Shown: piece by piece, positions 44,405 to 53,400 of the stretch
Layout of the letters: every line of letters starts with the position of its first letter
Position numbering within the stretch: the stretch's first letter is position 1
Notes under the pieces: model-generated
Seen by the model: the letters and a program-made list of their open reading frames with translations, nothing else
The model's database searches: none
What the model was told of the DNA's origin: nothing
Translations under genes and position numbers: made by a program
NCBI RefSeq assembly: GCF_902167635.1
Contig: NZ_CABHMS010000002.1
Location: 496,001 to 560,000 of the forward strand
DNA length: 64,000 nt
Reading direction: 5' to 3'
Origin: Chitinophaga vietnamensis
Lineage (GTDB): Bacteria > Bacteroidota > Bacteroidia > Chitinophagales > Chitinophagaceae

Positions 44405-47095
44405 ATGGCTACATTTATCATCAATAACCTGATCAAGGTGATATCGCAATACATTCCTCCCTCACTGCCCGCAAATGAGGAAGGGATGGTCAGTTGCGGG
44501 ATCTATTATCCGCTCAAGGCGCTGCATCCGCTGGTAACCGCATCGGTGGCCCTTCACCAGATGCAGGATATTGATACTTCCGCCGGCGATGGCTTCCTCA
44601 TCAAAGGGAGCCTGTGTGTGATTGCCAAAGGAGAGGAGATCATCCTCACCGCCAATCTCTATTATGGCTATCACGAAAATCCCGCTATGCAAAATCATTT
44701 CGATGGCACGCTGGCTATCTTCGGCGACACGCCTCCCGATCCGCCTGCGCCTCCCGATTATAGCCCTGGTAGCGACTTCCCCGATGAAATAAATGTGGTG
44801 TCGCCGCTATTTCCGTACATCTACCTTGAGCCCTGGCCAGCGGTGGACGAAGCGCAACTGCGCCTGCATTTTGTACGTTACCAGCCTGCAACAGATCCAC
44901 CGGATTCCTTGTACCAACGCATGAAGGCTGCATCGCTGCGACAGGAAAAGATAACCTTGTGCGTGGCATTCCTCAATGCCGATCCATCTTTCAAAGATCA
45001 ATACTATAGCGGGTTACAGGACATACCTTTTCCATTTAATATTTTCCCTTCGCTCTACGACCAGCTCACAGACAGGATACCTCCCGATGTACAGGAATAC
45101 CGCCAGATGATACTATCGCTCACCGGACAGGCTGCGGAAGAAGTGCTACAGCTGCCAATCTGGGCAGAGGTGCAATACCGCGTATGGCAGAACTATTTTG
45201 CGCTCGTAGTGATCAATGGCTTCCACATGCCCTTCCTGGTGGAGCTGAATAAAATATTGCTGATCCTGCATCTCATCGAATGGCTGGTTGCTGATCTGCC
45301 GGTTGACCCTGAACACCTTGATCGCTTGCTCACTGCCACCATTATTTTACCGGAGATATTTCCCTTGCCGCCCGCTGAAACGCAGCAGGATAGCGCCATT
45401 CAGCCGTATGCCGTTGGGCGCCTCAACATGGTAAAGTACCAGTTGTGCCGCTACCAGGCCGGCGAGATCGCGCGCATGGAAAATGTATTGAAAGGCGAAT
45501 GTAAAAAGTTATTGCACCGCCAACGTCATCAGCAGCAGGAACATACTTCGGAGCATACCCTGCATCAACAAACCGATGCGGCCGATGTGCGGGAAACCAC
45601 ACAGGACCTGTTCATCGAAGCCAGGAAAACACTGGCCGATTATATCAAAAAAACTACCTACCAGGATTTTAAAACCACCTACGGACCGCCTACCGTGGCT
45701 ACGCTCAACGGCTCATGGCAGGAAGAAATTACACCCGTGCATCCGGAAATGAAAGACACAGACAGTTTTGCCAAAGCGGTGCTGAATAAAACCCTGCACC
45801 GTATCAACGAACAGGTGAGCCGGAAACGTTCTTTCGTGCATTTACAGGAAGAAGAAGATGTAAGCGTAAGCGTGATCGATAACCGGCAGGCAACAACACA
45901 TCTGCGCGCGATCTACCGCTGGGTGAATAAAGTGTATCGCATTCATGTGGAGAATTGCGGCTGCCGTTTTCTGCTGGAAATAAATATCGACCGGCCCGCT
46001 GCCGCCTACATTGCATCCCAGCAAACACTGAATGGCATTGACTTACGGGCTCCCAAAACATTGAAGGAGCAGCAAGTGCTCAGTTATAAAGATATTACGG
46101 AAGACAATTATGCCGCACTGGCAACGGAGTATGGCCTTACCGATATCCTGTTGCCTCCGGAAGAGGAAGTTGACGCCGCTGTATTATTGAAGCCGGGAGA
46201 AACAGAGAAGTACGTGCAGGTGCCGGCAGGCTATGCTGCCCGGGAAGCCCGGGTGTCGGCGGTCTTTGCATCGGATACACAAGAGAAAAGCATCGCAGGC
46301 CTGGTGAGCAGTTACCTCTTCTCCCTGAAAAGCGGAGATGAACCTGTTACTATCCACATGGGGCAGGAAACAGGATTGTTGCCGGTGGCTGCTGCTGGCG
46401 TGGTGTGGGCCACCGCGGGCAACGATTATATCATCACGGCGAAGATCACCTGCGAGTTGCTGGCTGGAAAAAAAGACGAGTGGAAAACGCGGGTATACCA
46501 ACAGCTTTCGCTGGCATATGAAAAGAGGCAATCGGCCTATATAGAGGAGCTGTCGCGCATGACGAAAGAGAACGATGCTGTAAATCCTTTGCTGCTGCGA
46601 CAGATAGAGCAAAGTGTTTTACGACAGGCTTGTACCGGGTTGTTGCAGCAGGTGGCGGTGAGCAATGAAGGCCAGTCTGCATTTACGGCCGATGCCAGCC
46701 GCTATCAGCAGTTCTTTGCGGAGGCGCTGGAATGGCAGGAGATGAGCTACCTGTTCAGCGACGCGCCCGCCGCCTTCAGTTATGCGCTGCAAGGGCGCGA
46801 CGATTCGCTGCGGCCTTTCCTGCAGGCGGCCACCGCACGCGTATTTATACCGGTGCATCCAGCATTCAATTTCCAGTTCCTGTATTTTCTTGGATGTGGC
46901 GCCTTGTGGAATGGCCGCTGGCCCTTTGTTCCGCTAAATGATACGCAACACAACCGAAGAACGGCCTTGCTGCTGCAACAAGTACAACAAACTACAAACG
47001 CCATGCAGCCTGTACGTAGCTGGGAGCTGTCTCTGCCCACCACTATGCAGGTGATACAGGAAAGCAACCAGTTACCATCATTTATCGATCATTAA
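44405..47095 (+). CDS. Unknown 896-aa protein of the tail-collar cassette
   Basis: I do not recognise this protein. It has no signal peptide and no convincing membrane span apart from one hydrophobic helix (FLVELNKILLILHLIEWLVA, ~280). The N-terminal ~120 residues are beta-rich (MATFIINNLIKVISQYIPP…) and are followed by a proline-rich linker (DTPPDPPAPPDYSPGSDFPD). The centre has YQAGEIARMENVLKGECKKL then a histidine/glutamine-rich helical stretch (~360-400). A helical region (~410-500), a second beta-rich part and a C-terminal helical part end in PSFIDH. A modular structural protein, perhaps a scaffold or fibre, fits best. It is cotranscribed with a tail-collar protein 10 nt downstream. Confidence 0.75.
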   Translation: MATFIINNLIKVISQYIPPSLPANEEGMVSCGIYYPLKALHPLVTASVALHQMQDIDTSAGDGFLIKGSLCVIAKGEEIILTANLYYGYHENPAMQNHFDGTLAIFGDTPPDPPAPPDYSPGSDFPDEINVVSPLFPYIYLEPWPAVDEAQLRLHFVRYQPATDPPDSLYQRMKAASLRQEKITLCVAFLNADPSFKDQYYSGLQDIPFPFNIFPSLYDQLTDRIPPDVQEYRQMILSLTGQAAEEVLQLPIWAEVQYRVWQNYFALVVINGFHMPFLVELNKILLILHLIEWLVADLPVDPEHLDRLLTATIILPEIFPLPPAETQQDSAIQPYAVGRLNMVKYQLCRYQAGEIARMENVLKGECKKLLHRQRHQQQEHTSEHTLHQQTDAADVRETTQDLFIEARKTLADYIKKTTYQDFKTTYGPPTVATLNGSWQEEITPVHPEMKDTDSFAKAVLNKTLHRINEQVSRKRSFVHLQEEEDVSVSVIDNRQATTHLRAIYRWVNKVYRIHVENCGCRFLLEINIDRPAAAYIASQQTLNGIDLRAPKTLKEQQVLSYKDITEDNYAALATEYGLTDILLPPEEEVDAAVLLKPGETEKYVQVPAGYAAREARVSAVFASDTQEKSIAGLVSSYLFSLKSGDEPVTIHMGQETGLLPVAAAGVVWATAGNDYIITAKITCELLAGKKDEWKTRVYQQLSLAYEKRQSAYIEELSRMTKENDAVNPLLLRQIEQSVLRQACTGLLQQVAVSNEGQSAFTADASRYQQFFAEALEWQEMSYLFSDAPAAFSYALQGRDDSLRPFLQAATARVFIPVHPAFNFQFLYFLGCGALWNGRWPFVPLNDTQHNRRTALLLQQVQQTTNAMQPVRSWELSLPTTMQVIQESNQLPSFIDH

Positions 47096-47105
47096 AAAAT
47101 TTGTT

Positions 47106-47678
47106 ATGCACCCTGCACCTGCTTACCCCCTTACACTGATGCCCGCAACATTGCCGCCAGGCGCGGTGGTGGCCTTCGCCGGCAAAGTAGCCGATACCGT
47201 TGCGCCCTTTGAAAGCATCATCGCCAGTTATGGCTGGCTCATATGTGATGGCCGTTCGCTCAAAATGGCCGACTATCCCGTTCTCTACCAGGTGATCGGC
47301 ACATTATATAATGCTAAAGATGATCCGGCAGACAGCTTCCGGCTGCCGGATTATCGCGGCCGTTTTCTAAGAATGGCGAACATGGATGCGCCACCTGCCT
47401 ACGGCGATCCTGATACGGCTGAACGCCAGTTGTATAACGGCACACAGGATAGCGGCATCGGTTCTTTACAGGATGATGCATTGCATGACCATACGCATTT
47501 TTATCCGCTTATAGGCGGCACGCCGGGCAAAACAGGCAAGAGCCCTGAGAAAGTAATACCAGTCAGCATCGATGTGCAGACAGATAAGGTAGATAATGAA
47601 AGAGGAAGGATAAAGCTGAGCCAACACGAAACGCGGCCCCGGAATATTTATGTCTATTATATCATCCGGTTTATCTGA
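47106..47678 (+). CDS. Phage tail-collar-domain protein
   Basis: A 190-aa protein with the tail-collar signature: GWLICDGRSLKMADYPVLYQ, VIGTLYNAKDDPADSFRLPD, YRGRFLRMAN, HDHTHFYP and the C-terminal ETRPRNIYVYYIIRF. Such domains occur in phage tail fibres and in bacterial microcystin-dependent-protein-like exported proteins. No sheath, tube, baseplate or capsid gene is in the window, so this is not a prophage remnant in any obvious sense. Its 3' end overlaps the convergent phosphoesterase gene by 8 nt. Confidence 0.9.
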   Translation: MHPAPAYPLTLMPATLPPGAVVAFAGKVADTVAPFESIIASYGWLICDGRSLKMADYPVLYQVIGTLYNAKDDPADSFRLPDYRGRFLRMANMDAPPAYGDPDTAERQLYNGTQDSGIGSLQDDALHDHTHFYPLIGGTPGKTGKSPEKVIPVSIDVQTDKVDNERGRIKLSQHETRPRNIYVYYIIRFI

Positions 47679-48387
47679 GCAACAACTCCGCATAAAAATC
47701 AGGAATAGGGCTGGCCATGATACCCGCTGCCGTAGCGGCAATATCATAATTCACTTTCGTTAATTGATAATGTATCTCCTCATCGTTCGCAGTGATGCGC
47801 AGATAGGTAGCTTTACCGTCGCCTTCCTTGGTTCTGCCGCAGGAGCCGGTATTGATCACCAGGCCCTTTGCTAAAGTACGGATATAGGAATGGTGGGTAT
47901 GCCCGCAGATCATCACATCTGCGTGATGGGTTTGCAGCATCGCTTGCAAGGCAGAGGCATCGTGGTTTTCATAGAGGTATTCGTCGTTGCTGGCCGGACT
48001 GCCATGCACCAGTAAAAAATTTTTTCCGCCCAGGCTGAAACGCATGCTGTGCGGCAATTGCGAGAGGTAGCTGCGGTGCGCGGCGTGGATGGTAGCCTTG
48101 GTATGGTTGATGGCGGCTATTCTTGCCTGTCGCTCTTCTTCGCCATGCTTTTGCAGCGGCAGGATGGGCAGGTCGAAAGCGATCCTTTCATCATGATTGC
48201 CCATGATGGTAGGGATGTTGCGCGCACGTATGAGGTCAATCACTTCATTATGCCAGGGGGCGGCATCGGTGAGGTCGCCCAGGCAGTAGGTCTCATCTGC
48301 GCCGAAGGCGCGTATATCTTCCAGTACTGCTGTTAATGCCGGCAAGTTGCCGTGTATATCGCTGATGATCGCTATGCGCTTTTCCAT
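47671..48387 (-). CDS. Metallophosphoesterase, YfcE-like
   Basis: Calcineurin-like phosphoesterase of about 238 aa from the ATG at 48387, chosen because MEKRIAIISDIHGN is the family N-terminus. Metal ligands are visible in ISDIHGNL (D, H), LGDLTD, GNHDER, LLVHGSP and CGHTHHSY. The likely activity is hydrolysis of phosphodiester or phosphomonoester metabolites; substrate is unknown. The 5' side faces the divergent carbohydrate operon. Its end overlaps the tail-collar gene by 8 nt. Confidence 0.92.
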   Translation of the reverse strand: MEKRIAIISDIHGNLPALTAVLEDIRAFGADETYCLGDLTDAAPWHNEVIDLIRARNIPTIMGNHDERIAFDLPILPLQKHGEEERQARIAAINHTKATIHAAHRSYLSQLPHSMRFSLGGKNFLLVHGSPASNDEYLYENHDASALQAMLQTHHADVMICGHTHHSYIRTLAKGLVINTGSCGRTKEGDGKATYLRITANDEEIHYQLTKVNYDIAATAAGIMASPIPDFYAELLLR

Positions 48388-48440
48388 AGTACGAAAATAC
48401 AATAAAGCGGATGGTATTATTGGCCGGTTTAACGGTACAT

Positions 48441-48470
48441 TTTGTTTTTTTAGCGAAAAGGCTATCTTTG
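48441..48470 (+). promoter_or_regulatory. Bacteroidota-type promoter for the carbohydrate operon
   Basis: TTTG at 48441-48444 and TATCTTTG at 48463-48470 fit the -33 TTTG and -7 TAnnTTTG elements of the Bacteroidota primary sigma factor with 18-nt spacing. Transcription should start near 48477, about 45 nt before the GH38-related gene. Confidence 0.7.
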
Positions 48471-48478
48471 TTTTTATA

Positions 48479-48496
48479 TGTTCATACATATGAACA
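48479..48496. promoter_or_regulatory. Operator-like inverted repeat TGTTCAT-N4-ATGAACA
   Basis: A perfect 7-bp inverted repeat with a 4-nt spacer lies at the predicted transcription start of the GH38/GH27 operon. That position is typical of a repressor site. No GntR- or LacI-type regulator is encoded nearby; the AraC protein at 57 kb is the only local candidate. Confidence 0.6.
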
Positions 48497-48520
48497 AATA
48501 AAATTCTACACGCCTTTTAT

Positions 48521-51187
48521 ATGAAATACAGATTCCACGCCTTGTTGCTGGGCTTGTCGCTATGCGCCGCACAGGTGCATGCACAGGAAGAGCAAGCCAG
48601 AGATACGGTTGTTAAAGACATCATCGTCGTTTTCAAAACTCATTTTGATATTGGCTATACCGATTTTGCAGAGTCAGTGATCCAGAAATACAGCACCACC
48701 ATGGTGCAGCATGCATTGGAAGTGGTGGACAAGAGCAAGGTGTTGACGCCTGACCGCAAATTTGTTTGGACGGTATCCGGATGGCCTATGGAACAGATGT
48801 TGCAACGCAGCGAGCCGGCCTTGCAAGCAAAAGCCTGGCGCGCCTTTGCCAATGGTAATTTCGCGGTGCATGCTTTGCCTTTCAGCATGCAAACAGAATC
48901 CGCCGATCCTGAAATGCTTGTGCGCGGCATGAACATCGCCTCTCATCTGTCGCGGCAGGCACATCTGCCACTGCCCCGCGACGCCAAGATGTCGGACGTA
49001 CCCAGTCATTCCTGGGTACTGCCTACTTTACTTACACATGCCGGCGTAAAAATATTGCACATCGGCTGCAACCCCGCCTCGCAATCGCCGCAACTACCTT
49101 ACCTCTTCTGGTGGCAGGGCCCCGACGGATCAAAGCTGATGACCATGTACTGGGCCAAATATTACGGTACCTCCCTGCTACCGCCCGCGGGCTGGCCGCA
49201 TAAAACATGGATGGCGCTGATGCAAACCAATGACAACGACGGCCCGCCATCTCCGCAGGAGGTGGACAGGATCATCGCCGAAGCCCGGAAACGCGCGCCC
49301 AATGCCCGTGTGCGAATAGGTCGCATGTCCGACTTCTACGATGCCATCATGAAAGAAAATCCGCAGCTGCCCATCGTAAAAGGTGATATGCCCGATACCT
49401 GGATACATGGCTTTATGTCCATGCCGCGTGAAGTGAAAAGCAACCGCAAGGTGGGCGCCGATATCACGGCACTGGAATCCCTCAACACGCTTTACCGCTG
49501 TTGGACCAGCAAAGGCTACAGCCTGCATGCACCACTGCAACGCGCCTACGAAAATAACCTGCTCTTCAACGAGCATACCTTTGGCATGGCCATGAGCCAC
49601 GCTGGCAGCGGCGCCTGGGCCTATGGCGATGCCTTTACACAACAACGCGCACAAGGCGTGTACGATGACCTGGAAACATCCTGGAAAGAAAAAAGTAACC
49701 GGGTGTTCATGGCAGAGAACAGCGTTACGCCTTATCTCCGTCGCCAGCTCCGCGAACTGGCGCAGGAATGCAAGGTGGCCGGCAAAAGGATATTCGTCTA
49801 CAACCCGCTGCCCTGGCAGCGCAGCGGCCTCGTGACTTTACAAACAAGTACCGACTGGAATCCCGGCAATGCTGTGAAAGATATTGCCACCGGCGAGATC
49901 ATCCCGGTATCCAGTCGTGATAACGTGATACAATTTATGGCGAAAGATATTCCGGCATCGGGATACAGTAACTACGTACTGCTCAATGATACGCCCGCCA
50001 GCACTGATTTACAGGTGAATGCCGCCACGCATACGCTGGAAAACGCTTACTACCGTATCCAGCTGGACACTGCCCATGGCGCCATCGCATCCATCATTGA
50101 AAAAAGCAGCGGCCGCGAACTGGTGAACCACAATAGTGAATATGGTTTCGGGCAATATGTTTACGAGCGCTTCAGCAAAGCCGACGCTGATAACTATACT
50201 GCACGCTATGTAAAAGCCTTTCACACCGAATGGGCAGATGCAGAGCTGGGGCGGCCCAAGCTCAGCGCGGGTCCGCATGTAACGGTGAAAGGCGGCAGCG
50301 CCAGAACCGCTTTCACTATCACGCCTGTAAGCGCAAGCGCCACCATGTTCTTTGAACCAACAGCGCAAATGCCGCACCGCTACAGCATTACCATTACCTT
50401 GCATGCCGGCTCGCCCGATGCGGAGCTGCTATGGAGCATCAACAGCAAGCCTGCGGAATCCTGGCCGGAGGCAGGCTGGATCAGCTTTCCATTGAATGTG
50501 GAACATCCTTCGTTTAAACTGGGCAGGCTGGGTGGCATCGCAGATCCTGCCACTGATTTTGTAAAAGGCAGCAATCACGACTACGGTTTTTTACATACCG
50601 GTATGGCGGTGATGGATAACAAGGGCGCCGGCGCCAGCATCTCTTCTCCCGATGCCCCGGGCCTAAGTCTCGACAGGCCCGGCCTCTGGCAATATTCCCC
50701 GGATTTTATCCCACAACAACCCAATGTGTTCATCAATCTTTATAATAACTTGTGGAGCACTAACTTCACGGAATGGGTGGAAGGGTCCTGGTCGGCCAGG
50801 ATATACCTGCGCGGCATAGATCACTATGATGCCGAACAGTCCCTGATTACACCGGCAGCGGAAAACCGCTTCCCGCTGCAAGCCGTGCTGGTGAACAATA
50901 AGGGCGGCCAATTGCCTGCGCGTGAGCACGGCGTGCAACTATCCATGAAAGGAGTGATGATCACCGCCTTTGCCGAAAACCCGGATGGGGAAGGAACCAT
51001 CCTGTGCTTATGGGAACAGGCGGGCAACAATGGCCAGTGTACCGTTACCTTACCGGCGCATCATCCTTTCAAGACCGCCTGCTATTGCGATCTGCGCGGA
51101 GAGCCGCTGGGCAAGCCTTTCGCGGTGAGCGACAAAATAACAGTGAACATACACGCCAACGAACCTGTCAGCATTTTATTGAAATAA
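48521..51187 (+). CDS. Secreted GH38-related glycosidase (DUF5054-like)
   Basis: An 888-aa exported enzyme with signal peptide (…SLCAAQVHAQ). The N-terminal domain resembles family 38 alpha-mannosidases: KTHFDIGYTDFAESV carries the H-x-D zinc-binding pair, and DVPSHSWVLPTLLTHAGVK and GPDGSKLMTMYW follow. The C-terminal ~400 residues are beta-rich as in GH38 (RIFVYNPLPWQRSGLV, DTAHGAIASIIEKSSG). Proteins with this layout are often annotated DUF5054. Linkage specificity cannot be assigned. It is the first gene of an operon with GH27 (4 nt gap). Confidence 0.85.
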   Translation: MKYRFHALLLGLSLCAAQVHAQEEQARDTVVKDIIVVFKTHFDIGYTDFAESVIQKYSTTMVQHALEVVDKSKVLTPDRKFVWTVSGWPMEQMLQRSEPALQAKAWRAFANGNFAVHALPFSMQTESADPEMLVRGMNIASHLSRQAHLPLPRDAKMSDVPSHSWVLPTLLTHAGVKILHIGCNPASQSPQLPYLFWWQGPDGSKLMTMYWAKYYGTSLLPPAGWPHKTWMALMQTNDNDGPPSPQEVDRIIAEARKRAPNARVRIGRMSDFYDAIMKENPQLPIVKGDMPDTWIHGFMSMPREVKSNRKVGADITALESLNTLYRCWTSKGYSLHAPLQRAYENNLLFNEHTFGMAMSHAGSGAWAYGDAFTQQRAQGVYDDLETSWKEKSNRVFMAENSVTPYLRRQLRELAQECKVAGKRIFVYNPLPWQRSGLVTLQTSTDWNPGNAVKDIATGEIIPVSSRDNVIQFMAKDIPASGYSNYVLLNDTPASTDLQVNAATHTLENAYYRIQLDTAHGAIASIIEKSSGRELVNHNSEYGFGQYVYERFSKADADNYTARYVKAFHTEWADAELGRPKLSAGPHVTVKGGSARTAFTITPVSASATMFFEPTAQMPHRYSITITLHAGSPDAELLWSINSKPAESWPEAGWISFPLNVEHPSFKLGRLGGIADPATDFVKGSNHDYGFLHTGMAVMDNKGAGASISSPDAPGLSLDRPGLWQYSPDFIPQQPNVFINLYNNLWSTNFTEWVEGSWSARIYLRGIDHYDAEQSLITPAAENRFPLQAVLVNNKGGQLPAREHGVQLSMKGVMITAFAENPDGEGTILCLWEQAGNNGQCTVTLPAHHPFKTACYCDLRGEPLGKPFAVSDKITVNIHANEPVSILLK

Positions 51188-51191
51188 ACAT

Positions 51192-52415
51192 ATGAAGATC
51201 ACTACACGCTTTCTTTTCTTTTTACTACTTGCTTGCTGTCAGCATGCATTTTCACAGGCCCGCTATACCGCCTGGGACTCGCTGGCGCTCACCCCGCCGA
51301 TGGGTTGGAACAGCTGGAACTTTTTCGAGGCCCGCGTAAGCGAGCAGGTGATCAAAGATATGGCCGATGCCATGGCCGCCAACGGCATGAAAGCCGCCGG
51401 CTATCAATATCTCGTGATCGATGATCATTGGGTGGGTGGGAGAGATAAACACAATCAGCTCTATCCCGATCCGGAGCGCTTCCCGCATGGTATGAAATAC
51501 CTCGCGGACTATGTGCACGGCAAGGGGCTGAAGCTCGGCATCTATTCAGATGCGGCGCCGCTCACCTGTGGCGGCGTTACCGGCAGCTACAACTTTGAAG
51601 AAGAAGATGCACGCACCTTCGCAGGCTGGGGCATCGATTTCCTGAAGTATGATTATTGCAATGCGCCGGAAGATGTAACTACCGCTTTCGCGCGCTACGC
51701 GCGCATGGGCGATGCATTGAAAAAATGCGGCCGCCCGATCGTTTATTCTATCTGCGAATGGGGCCCGCGCAAGCCCTGGCTCTGGGCGCGCGCCGCCGGC
51801 GGCCACCTGTGGCGCACCACCTGGGATAGCCGCGATGTATGGGAATCGCACAATACCAATCTCACCGGCATGATGGAAATATTCCGTCAACAGGAAAACC
51901 TCGCGCCCTATGCAGGCCCCGGTGGCTGGAATGATCCCGACCTGCTGATGGTGGGCCTGTATGGCAAAGGCTCCTCTTCCTCTGTAGACGGGCGTTTCAA
52001 AGGATGCACGACTACCGAGTACCGCACGCATTTTGCACTCTGGTGCATGCTCGCCGCGCCGCTGATGGTGAACATGGACCTCAGGACCATCGATGCGGAA
52101 ACGCTGCGCCTCCTTACCAACAAGCAGCTGATCGCCATCAACCAGGATGCCTTGGGCAAACAAGCTACTACCGTGTTGAAGAGAGATAGTTTGCAGGTGC
52201 TGCTGAAACCCTTGCAGGGCCATGCTTTCGCGGTATGTGTGTTTAATACTGCCGCCAGTAATGCCGCTTTCGATATCCAGCTGAAAAAAGACCTTGACCT
52301 CTGGCAACCTTTCCGTATACAGGAAGTATGGAGCGGCAAAAATGTAAGCGCGCTGAAAGGCACGCTGGCGGCGCATGATTGCGCGGTATATATTTTGGAA
52401 GAGGGGCAAAAATAA
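51192..52415 (+). CDS. Alpha-galactosidase, GH27
   Basis: A 407-aa exported retaining alpha-galactosidase. The signal peptide ends near QHAFSQA. The TIM barrel begins LTPPMGWNSWNFFEARVSEQ and shows YLVIDDHWVGGRDK, the Asp nucleophile D154 in LKYDYCN, and the acid/base Asp in TWDSRDVWE. GGWNDPDLLMVG and the C-terminal beta-sandwich complete the family. Residues YSDAAPLTCGG form the galactose pocket. Predicted to remove terminal alpha-galactose (or related beta-L-arabinopyranose) in the periplasm. It follows the GH38-related gene by 4 nt. Confidence 0.94.
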   Translation: MKITTRFLFFLLLACCQHAFSQARYTAWDSLALTPPMGWNSWNFFEARVSEQVIKDMADAMAANGMKAAGYQYLVIDDHWVGGRDKHNQLYPDPERFPHGMKYLADYVHGKGLKLGIYSDAAPLTCGGVTGSYNFEEEDARTFAGWGIDFLKYDYCNAPEDVTTAFARYARMGDALKKCGRPIVYSICEWGPRKPWLWARAAGGHLWRTTWDSRDVWESHNTNLTGMMEIFRQQENLAPYAGPGGWNDPDLLMVGLYGKGSSSSVDGRFKGCTTTEYRTHFALWCMLAAPLMVNMDLRTIDAETLRLLTNKQLIAINQDALGKQATTVLKRDSLQVLLKPLQGHAFAVCVFNTAASNAAFDIQLKKDLDLWQPFRIQEVWSGKNVSALKGTLAAHDCAVYILEEGQK

Positions 52416-52439
52416 TAGTGGTTATAGTCAATTTAGTTG

Positions 52440-52470
52440 TTGTAGCGCGGTGATCACGGCGCTATCTTCG
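52440..52470 (+). promoter_or_regulatory. Possible internal promoter before the aldo/keto reductase
   Basis: TTG at 52440-52442 and TATCTTCG at 52463-52470, 20 nt apart, loosely fit the Bacteroidota promoter pattern. They lie in the 94-nt gap after GH27. The match in the -7 box is imperfect (TTCG for TTTG). Confidence 0.3.
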
Positions 52471-52509
52471 GAACAACAGTTTTTTCGATCACGCATAATT
52501 GGAAATTGG

Positions 52510-53400
52510 ATGAATGCCGGACGTATTGTGCTGGGGACAGCAGGCCTGGGAGGCGTTTGGGGCAAGATAGATGCAGGGGCTTCTGTCCGCGCTATACTGT
52601 TGGCATTGGAAAACGGCATCACGGCGATGGATACCGCGCCCGCCTACGGCGATGCGGAAACATTGCTCGGACGGGCCTTGCGGCAATGGCGCGGCGCAGC
52701 GCCGCTTATCAGCACCAAGGTAGGCAGGCTGCGATCATATGCGGCAGATGAGGCGCAGTATGATTATAACGCAGCGGCCATGCTCAACAGCCTGCACAAC
52801 TCCCTGAAAACACTCGGTGTAGAAGCCCTGGATACCGTGTTCCTGCACGATCCCGAGGCGATGCCGCCTGCATCGGCAGAAGGAGCGATCACCGTGTTGC
52901 AGCGGCTGAAGCGGCAAGGTCTCACGCGGCGCATCGGCCTGGGTGGTAATATCCCGGCATGGCTGGAATCCTATATTGCAGCCGGCATCTTTGATGTGAT
53001 CATGGAGTTCAACCGCCTGAATGCGTGTCGGGCGCCCGCTTTGAAAGACCGGCTGCCGCAATGCCGCCAAAGAGGTATGGATTATTTTGCTGCCAGTCCG
53101 CTCAACATGGGATTGCTTGGCAGCAATTATACTGCCTGGCAGCAACAGCCGCCCGCCTGGATGGATGCCCGCACATTGGCCACTGCCAGGGCTTTGCAAA
53201 GTATCGCTGCTGCGCAGGCCATGCCGCTGTCTGCGCTCGCGCACCGTTTCCTTTTATCCGTTCCGCATGATTTCAGGATCGTGATCGGCGCATCCAATAG
53301 TGAGGAACTATCGGGCACGATGGCGGAACTGGGCCAGGGGCCGTTGCCGGAAACTGTTTACCGGAATATATTGGATTGTCAACATGCTAAATTGATGTAA
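52510..53400 (+). CDS. Aldo/keto reductase (aldose dehydrogenase-like)
   Basis: A 296-aa NAD(P)-dependent enzyme from the ATG at 52510 (MNAGRIVLGTAGLGGVWGKI); the upstream open frame overlaps GH27 and is not protein-like. Catalytic tetrad positions are visible: Asp and Tyr in MDTAPAYGDAE, Lys in ISTKVGR and His in VFLHDPE. This resembles the D-threo-aldose/L-fucose 1-dehydrogenase branch of the family, which oxidises sugars to lactones. Its neighbour, an acid-sugar dehydratase, fits that role. Exact sugar is unknown. Its TAA stop is followed immediately by the next gene's TTG. Confidence 0.88.
   Translation: MNAGRIVLGTAGLGGVWGKIDAGASVRAILLALENGITAMDTAPAYGDAETLLGRALRQWRGAAPLISTKVGRLRSYAADEAQYDYNAAAMLNSLHNSLKTLGVEALDTVFLHDPEAMPPASAEGAITVLQRLKRQGLTRRIGLGGNIPAWLESYIAAGIFDVIMEFNRLNACRAPALKDRLPQCRQRGMDYFAASPLNMGLLGSNYTAWQQQPPAWMDARTLATARALQSIAAAQAMPLSALAHRFLLSVPHDFRIVIGASNSEELSGTMAELGQGPLPETVYRNILDCQHAKLM

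Noticed and set aside
47106-47678. Prophage or contractile injection system
   Set aside because: Only a tail-collar protein is present. No sheath, tube, baseplate, capsid, terminase or integrase is seen in the window.
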